From Methanobacterium veterum (GTDB lineage: Archaea; Methanobacteriota; Methanobacteria; Methanobacteriales; Methanobacteriaceae), in assembly GCF_000745485.1 (NCBI RefSeq), contig NZ_KN050694.1, forward strand, positions 281,195 to 345,194: a DNA stretch of 64,000 bases, in the 5' to 3' direction. The notes below the pieces were generated by a model that saw only the letters and a list, made by a program, of their open reading frames with translations, did no database searches and was not told the DNA's origin. Positions within the stretch are counted from its first letter, which is position 1; each line of letters opens with the position of its first letter. Position numbers and translations under genes: made by a program. Below are positions 57,192 to 64,000 of the stretch, piece after piece.

Positions 57192-57276
57192 CTTAATTCA
57201 CCATAACCCTATATTAAATATTTATTATCTATAAATAATTCTCTTTAAAGGAATAATTTTATAATTAATTATATAT

Positions 57277-57655
57277 TCATTGATTTTTGTTTAAGTGATT
57301 TTTATGTTGGCCATAGAAATAATATATAACCAACCCTATTGCGAGCCAGACAATAAATTTTAATTGAGTAATTGTCGGCAGTTCAAATACAAGCAAAATG
57401 CAGAATACTATTGTAATAGCAGGGATCATAGGTACAAGCAGCGTTTTAAAATGGCGCTGAATGTCTGGCTGCGTTTTTCTTAATATTATTGCAGCAAATG
57501 AAACTACAATAAATGCTGCAAGTGTCCCTATATTTACAAGCGGGACTACATCAGTTAGGAACAAATGCAGCAATAGCCGCCCCCAATATAACCAATAACT
57601 GCAATACCAGTAACTGAGGTCTTATATTTTTCATGTATTTTTATTTGATTTTCTT
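57277..57655 (-). pseudogene. 3' remnant of an APC-type amino acid permease gene
   Basis: The longest open piece, 57277-57573, encodes 98 residues that match only the C-terminal quarter of cationic amino acid transporters (VPLVNIGTLAAFIVVSFAAIILRKTQPDIQRHFK). Upstream the homology continues in other frames: HEKYKTSVTGIAVIGYIG, then AAIAAFVP followed by a stop. At least two frameshifts are therefore present, and about 300 N-terminal residues are missing. It is a deletion-truncated pseudogene. Confidence 0.78.
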
Positions 57656-57857
57656 GATTAATGGAGTTTAAATTATTTAAAATAACAATTAACACTGTTT
57701 TTAACATTTTTTGACTTAGTTAATTATTATAATAATAAAATATAAATAAGTATTACTAATATCACCTAAAATTTAAGTAAATATGTTTTTCATTAAACAA
57801 TTAACGCGCCGTATTTTAATTTATAAATTTATATCAAGCTTAAAAAGAGGAAATATT

Positions 57858-58511
57858 ATGGATATTAAAATAGATATCAAAGAAATTATAGGAGAAAATG
57901 CCAAAAATAGTTATATTCCTGTAGAATTGATAACTGATAGAGGTGAAGTATCCTGCCGATTTTATAAAGTTGACAGTAACAATTTAAGCGTAATTTGGGT
58001 AGGTGGAGTAGGTGGAGGTTGGGACACACCAGCTGAAGAATTATACCCCGATCTATCTGAAAAAATTAAAAAAAACGGCATATCCTCCCTTAGAATCCGC
58101 TACAGATATCCTCATGATATTGAAGAATCTTTATATGATGTACTTGCTGGAATTAAATTTTTAGAAAATTTAGGGGCATCCAAAATTGCTTTAGTTGGCC
58201 ATTCACTTGGAGGCGCGGTGGTGATTCAAGCTGCTGCATCATCTAGTTCTGTTAAGACTGTAGTTGCACTTTCAACTCAAAGCCACGGGACTGATTCAGT
58301 TTCTAATTTTTCTCAAGATACTTCCATATTAATTATCCATGGATCTGATGATCCTGTTCTTCCCATAAACTGTTCTAAACAGGTTTACAATAAAGCACAT
58401 GAGCCCAAGGAAATAGTTATATTAACTGGAAATGCACATTGTCTGGATGAATCATCTGAAAAAGTTCACCAGATAGTATACGATTGGATTGTGTCAGAAT
58501 TAACTAATTAA
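57858..58511 (+). CDS. Alpha/beta hydrolase
   Basis: A 217-residue alpha/beta hydrolase: nucleophile elbow VGHSLGGAVV, acid in IIHGSDDPVLP, His in LTGNAHCLDE, and an oxyanion-region WVGGVGGGWDTP. It resembles dienelactone-hydrolase-like and prolyl-oligopeptidase-like small esterases; the substrate is unknown. The ATG at 57858 has AGAGGA 7 nt upstream; the longer frame from 57783 runs through that site and is not used. It is convergent with the methyltransferase gene. Confidence 0.8.
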   Translation: MDIKIDIKEIIGENAKNSYIPVELITDRGEVSCRFYKVDSNNLSVIWVGGVGGGWDTPAEELYPDLSEKIKKNGISSLRIRYRYPHDIEESLYDVLAGIKFLENLGASKIALVGHSLGGAVVIQAAASSSSVKTVVALSTQSHGTDSVSNFSQDTSILIIHGSDDPVLPINCSKQVYNKAHEPKEIVILTGNAHCLDESSEKVHQIVYDWIVSELTN

Positions 58512-58519
58512 ACATTAAC

Positions 58520-59083
58520 CTAATAATAGCGTATATCACGTTCTTTTAATGATAAGTTACTTTGGCCTATTACATACAAATAAATCTCTTCAGTTTCATC
58601 TGCTTTTACTGGTTTCCACCCTCTGAATTTCCAGACATATGAAACAATTCGAGTACCAGGCTTTAATTCCTCCAGAAACTTAGATTTTAATTTTTGATTG
58701 GCAGTATCACTTAAAAATAAAGTTACCACAGTAGCTTCACTGATATTCTGATTGAAAAAGTTTCCCCATACAATTTTGGCTCTGTTTCCAATACCTGAAA
58801 GTGTTATGACTAAGCGAGACCAAAATACACGTGAGGGGTCTGCTTCCAACCCTACGGCCTTTGCATTATACTTTTTAACAGCATTAATCACAATTCTACC
58901 GTCGCCAGAGCCGAGATCATATACAATATCTCCTGTACCTACTTCTGCCATATCAAGCATCTGTTTAACCAATTTTTTAGAAGTAGGCTGAAATCCAGCA
59001 CCTATAATACTTGACCAGAATATCCATATTAAAAAAAGTCCAATTAGTGCTATAACTATGAGTATATATAATGAAAATGTCAT
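58520..59083 (-). CDS. Membrane-anchored class I SAM-dependent methyltransferase
   Basis: A 187-residue protein with an N-terminal transmembrane helix (about 4-24), a linker (GAGFQPTSKKLVKQMLDMA) and a Rossmann methyltransferase core. Motif I is VYDLGSGDGR, the acidic strand end is VGLEADPSR, and TLFLSD lies near motif IV. The PTxxKLV-x-LDLA-x-DLGSGDGR layout resembles the FAM173/ATPSCKMT lysine-methyltransferase family, which methylates membrane ATP-synthase subunits in mitochondria. The archaeal target is unknown. It is monocistronic. Confidence 0.8.
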   Translation of the reverse strand: MTFSLYILIVIALIGLFLIWIFWSSIIGAGFQPTSKKLVKQMLDMAEVGTGDIVYDLGSGDGRIVINAVKKYNAKAVGLEADPSRVFWSRLVITLSGIGNRAKIVWGNFFNQNISEATVVTLFLSDTANQKLKSKFLEELKPGTRIVSYVWKFRGWKPVKADETEEIYLYVIGQSNLSLKERDIRYY

Positions 59084-59392
59084 TTTGCGCTCCGATTTTT
59101 ATATTATTCAATAATAGATTTGATCTATATACTATTAATTAAAATTTATCTTTAGCATAAAATTAAGCCGTGAGCATCAAAAATGCTCCCAAAATCCTCC
59201 AAAAGCTTTTTAAGCTTTGATTTTTGGGTTCAAAAACATTACATTTTTTCCAAACCTCAAAAATTTACAATTTTTGGGTCCAGAAAAATGCACGGCATGC
59301 AAACACGATGTGTTTTGCTGTTTTAAATCTCCGATTTGACAACATTTTTCTTCAACTCAAAATCCATGATTTTTGACAGATGTGTGCCTCTG
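59084..59392. other. Spacer with hairpin array
   Basis: About 309 nt, of which 59172-59380 is a chain of short inverted repeats (listed separately). No gene. The array lies between the end of the HTH/GAF regulator gene and the start of the methyltransferase gene. Confidence 0.65.
59172..59380. repeat. Hairpin array (six or more inverted repeats)
   Basis: GAGCAT-CAAAA-ATGCTC lies at 59172-59188, AAAGCTT-TTT-AAGCTTT at 59202-59218, and CAAAAATT-TAC-AATTTTTG at 59258-59276. GCAAACAC-GAT-GTGTTTTGC (one bulge) is at about 59306-59325, AAATC-TCC-GATTT at about 59327-59339, and TCAAAATC-CAT-GATTTTTGA (one bulge) at about 59358-59377. The part 59303-59355 has the same linkers as the module at 50856-50905. 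Confidence 0.75.
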
Positions 59393-61018
59393 TTACTTCC
59401 TGCTTAGTTTAATTGCTAATCTTGACTTTTCAAGAGCTAAGCCCAGTTGTAAACCAATAGAACTAAGATTTTCGAGACTGATATCATTGTAATGTTTTAT
59501 CTGTCTGCTGCCCATATTTAAAAGACCTATTATATTATCTCCGCTTTTAATGGGCAATATTAACATAGTTCTTATGCCATTTGCTTTAACTGCAGGTTCA
59601 AGGGAGTCATATTCTTCAGATTCAGATGTTACATATACTAAATTCTGTTTTTCAAGTGTTTTACTGAAGAGATCTTTAAACATGCCTGCCATGCACATAT
59701 TTTTAAGACCTTCAGGAAGATTTCTGTGTACCCTTAAAGTTAATTCTTCTTTATCGTCATTTAGGTAAATACAACCCATTTCAAAGCCCAGTGAATTAAT
59801 AGTAGATTTTACAGCCTTTTCAAGCATTTCATCTTCGTTGCTTGTGGAATTAAGTACAGTCGAAATCTGGTTCATTGCAAGTAAAGTGTTGGCAAATTCC
59901 TCTTTCTCACTGGTTAACCTCTGCATCTTCAGATATCCTGAAAGTTCATCGGCAGCCATCTCTACATTTTCAATGCTTACAGAGCTAACTGAAGTTAAAG
60001 TAGTCAGTAGAAGTATAGAACCAATGGCAGAATCTTCATCGATAATAGGAATAGACAGCATCAAAGAAATAGACATATCTTCAAGTATTGACTTGACATT
60101 TTCAAGATAAAATTCTCTGTTTCCAGCAGATTTTGTTTCCAATGTATCCATGCTTTTTTCAATAAATCCTTTAATATTTGGAAGTAATTTACCAGTTAAC
60201 TGCGACGTTTCGTATGCAGGCCTTAAATTTCCATTATCCTTTAAAAATATTGTACAATATTTATATGGAATTATATCTTTGATACTCCCTGTTGTCTCTT
60301 TCATAAGCTGTTCTTCACTACCTGCTGAACTTGCAGCCTGAGCTATAGATAACAATGTTTCTAACTCGCGTTTTGTACGCCGGGATTGTGAAAGTTCTTC
60401 TCCCATAATGACACTGCCAATAACTGCTTCATCATCATCCAAAATTGGCTGCAGTGATATTTTATACGGCCGATAAACGCCAGACTTTTCTATCATGTCT
60501 ATTTCAATAGTTGTCTTATCCTTTGAGCTTAACCATCGTATAATATTTTCAAGCATATTTATTTGTTCGCTGCTTATTATCTCACGCAAATTCTTTTTTC
60601 CTGGGAAAAATGTATCAAATGAATTATTGGATGTTATTATGTCCATATATGTGTTAATAGTGAATATTAATGCCTCAGGACGGTTAATTGAGATTTTAAG
60701 TTCCGCTTCCTTTGACCGTAGTATATGTAATCTTGAAGCAGCAGATACAAGTTCGTTTGTTTCTTGAGTATCAAGATCAACAGTTTCAGATATTATCTCA
60801 GGTTTTTCAGGGATGGAATGTTTTAAAAACCATAATTTACTCCGGCCCACAAATTTAAAATCTAATATTTCTTTTGCATGCAATATTTCAAGGTATTTAA
60901 GCACTGTAGCTCTACTCCGACTTGTACCTCTTGTTATTTTATCCAGCATGCAGTCTTCAGGCGGGTGAGATTTAATATATGACACAATCAGCCTTTCAGT
61001 ATTTGATAATTCTTCCAT
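59393..61018 (-). CDS. HTH regulator with PAS-like and GAF sensor domains
   Basis: A protein of about 541 residues. An N-terminal winged helix (TERLIVSYIKSHPPEDCMLDKITRGTSRSRATVLKYLEILHAKEIL) is followed by a PAS-like region (about 105-215) and two GAF-type domains (about 220-375 and 385-535). There is no kinase domain. It is a one-component sensor that binds a ligand through GAF and regulates DNA. It is divergent from the DUF169-TusA/DsrE operon, and the shared spacer has three ACTATA-type palindromes. The start is the ATG at 61018 (with GAGATGA upstream) or the ATG at 61027. Confidence 0.82.
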   Translation of the reverse strand: MEELSNTERLIVSYIKSHPPEDCMLDKITRGTSRSRATVLKYLEILHAKEILDFKFVGRSKLWFLKHSIPEKPEIISETVDLDTQETNELVSAASRLHILRSKEAELKISINRPEALIFTINTYMDIITSNNSFDTFFPGKKNLREIISSEQINMLENIIRWLSSKDKTTIEIDMIEKSGVYRPYKISLQPILDDDEAVIGSVIMGEELSQSRRTKRELETLLSIAQAASSAGSEEQLMKETTGSIKDIIPYKYCTIFLKDNGNLRPAYETSQLTGKLLPNIKGFIEKSMDTLETKSAGNREFYLENVKSILEDMSISLMLSIPIIDEDSAIGSILLLTTLTSVSSVSIENVEMAADELSGYLKMQRLTSEKEEFANTLLAMNQISTVLNSTSNEDEMLEKAVKSTINSLGFEMGCIYLNDDKEELTLRVHRNLPEGLKNMCMAGMFKDLFSKTLEKQNLVYVTSESEEYDSLEPAVKANGIRTMLILPIKSGDNIIGLLNMGSRQIKHYNDISLENLSSIGLQLGLALEKSRLAIKLSRK

Positions 61019-61038
61019 GATCTTCATCTCAAATCTTT

Positions 61039-61196
61039 ATACTATATAGTATAATTATATGCTTCCACATATAAATATTATGTACAGCTTGCATTAGCAT
61101 TATTCTTTTTTATATGGATGTTATTGATAAATTAAAAAGTAAAGTTTAAATACAAGAAATTATACTATAAAGTATAGTTATACTATAAAGTATAGT
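61039..61196. promoter_or_regulatory. Divergent promoter region with three palindromic operators
   Basis: Two palindromes ACTATA-AAG-TATAGT lie at 61164-61178 and 61182-61196 (18-nt period), just after a TATA-like TTTAAATA at 61145-61152, where they would block initiation of the DUF169 operon. A third, ATACTATATAGTAT at 61039-61052, lies in the leader of the regulator gene. They are probably bound by the HTH/GAF regulator, giving self-control and operon control. Direct evidence is only the repeat pattern and position. Confidence 0.75.
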
Positions 61197-61230
61197 TTTA
61201 ATGTATCACATTTTAAGGAGGGCAGATATA

Positions 61231-61914
61231 ATGTATGAAGAAAAAGTAAAAGAATTAAAAGAATTATTAGGACTAAAAGGAAGTCCTGTAGCTGTAAAAC
61301 TGGTAAAATCAGCCCATGAAATACCTGAAGGTTACTCTAAAATAAGTGAAAAAAAAAGGCACTGTGAATTTGTTCAGGACGCAAGGTTAACTGGAAATAA
61401 AGGTTATGCAACTTCTGACGAGCACCTGTGTAAAGGTGGGGCTGGCGTAATGGGAATTGAACCATTACCTGCAAGTGTGGCATCTGGAAAGATGTACCAT
61501 CAACTTGGAAATTATGAAACTTTAGAAGGCGCACAGGAAACCATAGCTGCTATTCCTAAATCCAGCGAAAATTATTATGCTTCAATTTATTCACCCCTAG
61601 AAAGTGCAGAATATGAACCTGATGTAATAGTTCTCGTAATTACACCAAAACAAGCTTTAAGAGTATCTCAAGCTTATTTAAGGGCAAAAGGTGGTAGAAT
61701 TTCCAGCGACTATTCAGGTATACAATCACTGTGTGCTGATGCAGTAGTGGCCGTAAAAGAGAGGGGAGTACCAAACATGACCCTTGGATGTAGCGGTTCA
61801 CGTAAATACGCCAAAGTAACAGATGAAGAAGTTGTTATAGGCATACCTCCTAAAAACTTTGTCGATATAGTTGACGCCTTGAAAACATTTAAAGGTAAAT
61901 GGGGAGAACTTTAG
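61231..61914 (+). CDS. DUF169 family protein
   Basis: A 227-residue protein of the DUF169 family (ELLGLKGSPVAVKLVKSAHEIPEGY, HLCKGGAGVMGIEPLP, GVPNMTLGCSGSRKYAKVTDEEVVIGIP). Three conserved-looking cysteines (CEF, CKGG, LGCSG) may bind a metal or cofactor. The family's function is not established; it is abundant in methanogens and anaerobes. The ATG at 61231 follows AAGGAGGGC; an in-frame ATG at 61201 precedes that site and overlaps the operator. It is the first gene of an operon with the TusA-DsrE fusion (12-nt gap) and a membrane protein. Confidence 0.88.
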   Translation: MYEEKVKELKELLGLKGSPVAVKLVKSAHEIPEGYSKISEKKRHCEFVQDARLTGNKGYATSDEHLCKGGAGVMGIEPLPASVASGKMYHQLGNYETLEGAQETIAAIPKSSENYYASIYSPLESAEYEPDVIVLVITPKQALRVSQAYLRAKGGRISSDYSGIQSLCADAVVAVKERGVPNMTLGCSGSRKYAKVTDEEVVIGIPPKNFVDIVDALKTFKGKWGEL

Positions 61915-61926
61915 GAGAAAACAGCC

Positions 61927-62751
61927 ATGAAAACAGTGCAAGTTCTGGGAATTAAGGCACCTAATTCAGCTATACTCGCAGAAAACATTATAAAAAACGG
62001 TGCAGATGATGGGCTTATCTTAACTCTCAGCCCAGGATCAGAAGAGGGCCTTGAAAACGTAGCAGAGAAATATGGTTTCGCATTTGAAGTTGATAATTTA
62101 AAAGACAAGGTTGTTGTTAGAATGACAAAATCACAAGCAGCAGAATTGGACGTTACTGGAGAAACATGCCCCGGACCTATTATACTAGTAGGGGACAAGC
62201 TTAGTTCTATGGCAACTGGAGAACGCTTAAAGGTCAAAAGTAAAAGCAGTGAAGCCATTGAAGATATAGCTATTTCCATTCCAGAAATGAATGGTAAAGT
62301 GGTTGAAAAAGGTACAGATAACAATAAAACTTATATTTTACTGGAAAAAGTAGAAAAAGCTGCTTCAACATCCGCGGCAGTAGTTAATAGAGATAAAGTG
62401 CTTGTTGCACAAAGTAATGGAATAGGTAATGCAGAACGTGCATACGCCACATTCATATTCTCAAAAGCTGCCATCAGTATGGGTAAAAAAGTGACAATAT
62501 TCCTGCTCATGGATGGAGTAAGTATAGCCAAAAAAGGTAACGCAGAAAAGGTTAAACATCCATCTTTCGATAGATTGGACAATTTAATGATAGAAGTTAT
62601 TGAAATGGGTGCTAAAGTTTACGTATGCGAACTCAGTGCTGAATTTAGAGGAATGAAACAGGAAGACCTTGTTAAGGGTACCAGCCTCGCAGGGGCTGCA
62701 ACGTACATAACACTGCTGAGTGACCCTACATACGCAGTTGTAAATTTTTAA
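61927..62751 (+). CDS. TusA-DsrE fusion sulfur carrier protein
   Basis: A 274-residue protein. The N-terminal part (1-70) is an unassigned alpha/beta segment. It is followed by a TusA domain (about 73-135; LDVTGETCPGPI, sulfur-carrying C81 in the CPGP motif) and a DsrE-like domain (about 155-274; DKVLVAQSNGIGNAERAYATFIFSKAAISMG, YVCELSAEFRGM). TusA and DsrE partners hand sulfane sulfur between proteins; here they are joined in one chain. The ribosome site TAGGAG is followed by an 8-nt spacer. It points to sulfur trafficking for the DUF169 and membrane partners. Confidence 0.85.
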   Translation: MKTVQVLGIKAPNSAILAENIIKNGADDGLILTLSPGSEEGLENVAEKYGFAFEVDNLKDKVVVRMTKSQAAELDVTGETCPGPIILVGDKLSSMATGERLKVKSKSSEAIEDIAISIPEMNGKVVEKGTDNNKTYILLEKVEKAASTSAAVVNRDKVLVAQSNGIGNAERAYATFIFSKAAISMGKKVTIFLLMDGVSIAKKGNAEKVKHPSFDRLDNLMIEVIEMGAKVYVCELSAEFRGMKQEDLVKGTSLAGAATYITLLSDPTYAVVNF

Positions 62752-62764
62752 GGGAGGAAAAAGA

Positions 62765-63091
62765 ATGCAAGTTACATATCCTGTAATAATACTCGCCATA
62801 CTGGTGAGCGGTATTGCAAGCGGTTTTATAACATTTAGAATGTCAGGTATGCGCCTGGCGCCTCACTTCGGTGCTTTGATACTGGCACTCATAGTCACAA
62901 TTGCAGCAATTGCCACAGGTAATGCGCTGGTTCTCTATGCAGCTGTAGCATTGCAGTTAATTGCAGTTATTACAGCATTTACGCAGACATGGGCAACGCT
63001 CAAATATAATTTCCAGACATCACCAGCATATGCTCCACATCTGGCTCTTATGGCTATGATTCCAGTGCTCGCAATTGCATCGGTGATTTAA
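62765..63091 (+). CDS. Four-helix membrane protein of the sulfur-relay operon
   Basis: A 108-residue protein with four hydrophobic helices (about 5-24, 33-55, 58-78 and 88-107) and no recognised motif. The ribosome site AAGGGAGGAAAAAGA precedes the ATG, 13 nt after the TusA-DsrE stop, so it is the third gene of the operon. It may be a membrane docking site or small transporter for the sulfur carrier. That is inferred from context only. Confidence 0.72.
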   Translation: MQVTYPVIILAILVSGIASGFITFRMSGMRLAPHFGALILALIVTIAAIATGNALVLYAAVALQLIAVITAFTQTWATLKYNFQTSPAYAPHLALMAMIPVLAIASVI

Positions 63092-63235
63092 TTATTTAAT
63101 TCTATTTTTTAATTCTTTTTTAAACTCTTAATTTTTTATAATTAATATTCAGTATTTACAGTAGTAATTCTTTAATTTAACTGAAATACGTCCCGTGTTA
63201 TAGATTTATTTAACTTACTCCATATAATAAAACCA

Positions 63236-63892
63236 ATGATAACCGAAGAGAAAGAAAAAGTAAGAAACCTAATCTGGAGCACTTTAGAGAATAATAATTT
63301 ATCCCAACAAACTAAATCTCCCTATGGAAGAATACCTGATTTTTCAGGCTCGACTGAAGCTGCCAGAATGTTAAGAAGCACTGAAGAATGGAAAAATGCG
63401 GAAGTTATCTTCTCAAGTCCAGATACAGCTCAGATAAAAGTCCGTGAATTTGCACTGTTAGATAAAAAGCTGTTAATTATGGCTTCACCCAAGCTTAAAG
63501 ATGGATTCCTTTTAATAGATCCATTTAGCATTAAAGGGAATGAAGATACAGCATCAACCATAAAAGGCGCTTTTAAATTTGGGAAAAAAATTCATGAACT
63601 TACGAAACTTCGTTTCGTGCTCCGAAATCAAAGATTTCGAGAGTTCCCTAAGGTAAATCTAGTAATTGAAGGTTCTGTTGCAGTTGATAAATCTGGAAAC
63701 AGGCTTGGAAAAGGAGGGGGCTACGGTGATAGAGAAATATCAGAGCTAATTTCTGAAAAAGCTATTACACCAAGTACTCCAGTTGTAACTACTGTCCATG
63801 AAATCCAGATTATAGGCGAAGTCCCCACAGAAGAGCATGATCAAAAAATAAACATGATAGTGACACCTGAAAGGGTAATCAGGATCAATTGA
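63236..63892 (+). CDS. 5-formyltetrahydrofolate cyclo-ligase-like protein carrying a palindromic insertion
   Basis: A 218-residue protein of the archaeal MTHFS-like family. STIKGAFKFGKKIHEL and the glycine-rich GNRLGKGGGYGDREI match the folate/ATP-binding signature. The family converts 5-formyl-THF to methenyl-THF; methanogen members probably act on a tetrahydromethanopterin derivative or have another role. Residues 123-137 (TKLRFVLRNQRFREF) interrupt the usual HEL-PKVNLVIEGSVAV junction. They are encoded by two perfect hairpins at 63602-63639. The ATG at 63236 has no ribosome site; a TATA-like TTTATTTAA about 25 nt upstream suggests a leaderless mRNA. Confidence 0.82.
   Translation: MITEEKEKVRNLIWSTLENNNLSQQTKSPYGRIPDFSGSTEAARMLRSTEEWKNAEVIFSSPDTAQIKVREFALLDKKLLIMASPKLKDGFLLIDPFSIKGNEDTASTIKGAFKFGKKIHELTKLRFVLRNQRFREFPKVNLVIEGSVAVDKSGNRLGKGGGYGDREISELISEKAITPSTPVVTTVHEIQIIGEVPTEEHDQKINMIVTPERVIRIN
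63602..63639 (+). repeat. Two-hairpin module inside a coding region
   Basis: ACGAAA-CTTCG-TTTCGT (63602-63618) and CGAAATC-AAA-GATTTCG (63623-63639) are perfect inverted repeats. They have the same two-hairpin layout as the intergenic modules, but are placed in frame within the cyclo-ligase-like gene and read as KLRFVLRNQRFRE. With its edges the insertion is about 45 nt, a multiple of three. Confidence 0.85.
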
Positions 63893-64000
63893 CTTGTCAA
63901 ATTATGTTATACTTAAAATAATACATCAAAAATTAATGAATATTAGCAATGATATAGTTGTCCATATTCATAATAAAGTCTAGAAAGTAGACAATACAAT
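63893..64000. other. Intergenic right edge
   Basis: About 108 nt of A/T-rich sequence after the cyclo-ligase-like gene. No feature is seen before the window ends. Confidence 0.4.

Overview
The window is AT-rich archaeal DNA, most likely from a Methanobacterium-type methanogen (Methanobacteriales). The evidence is an AqpM-like aquaporin, an F420H2 oxidase (FprA), methanogen-restricted families (DUF2193, DUF2180, DUF169), TATA-driven promoters with strong GGAGG/GGTGAT ribosome sites, an archaeal Lhr helicase paired with its phosphoesterase, and an adhesin-like surface protein. The species is not identified. No rRNA, tRNA, CRISPR array, integrase or transposase was seen. Genes are loosely packed, mostly single or in operons of two to four, with long AT-rich spacers.

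Layout. 1-10 kb: a partial response regulator/PAS protein, an RNase H-like exonuclease, twin AbrB regulators, an MBL-fold hydrolase plus TauE/SafE permease with a decayed second permease copy, a coiled-coil membrane protein and a five-PAS histidine kinase. 10-16 kb: a zinc-ribbon/NERD membrane protein, a PadR regulator with a triple palindromic operator, its MFS exporter and a DJ-1 protein, all bracketed by three copies of a dispersed repeat. 16-24 kb: ThiS/MoaD-like protein, APC permease, an 810-residue adhesin and a DUF2193-DUF2180-aquaporin operon. 24-34 kb: small proteins of unknown function, a secreted protein, Lhr with its phosphoesterase, HEAT-repeat and coiled-coil proteins. 34-45 kb: MsrB, nitrilase, glutaredoxin, M14-like membrane protein, MFS, an orphan substrate-binding protein, yeast-type cytosine deaminase, MinD, a compact hairpin transcript or micro-gene, and stand-alone response regulators. 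45-64 kb: MetX-like hydrolase, two phosphoesterase-type genes, ZIP transporter (frameshifted), FprA, a 7TM histidine kinase, UbiA-family enzyme, thioesterase, membrane-anchored methyltransferase, and a divergently regulated sulfur-relay operon (HTH/GAF regulator against DUF169, TusA-DsrE fusion and a membrane protein).

Themes. Redox and sulfur handling (FprA, MsrB, glutaredoxin, TauE/SafE, TusA/DsrE, DUF169) and signalling (two kinases, four receiver-domain proteins, HTH/GAF regulator) dominate. The most unusual structure is a family of short, perfect, mostly 3-nt-loop hairpins, usually in pairs, scattered through spacers. Their arm sequences change from copy to copy while the linkers are kept. 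One pair sits in frame inside the formyl-THF cyclo-ligase-like gene at 63.6 kb. Second in interest are a promoter-driven 55-nt hairpin at 42.15 kb that also holds a 16-codon ORF, and several partial duplications of gene ends.
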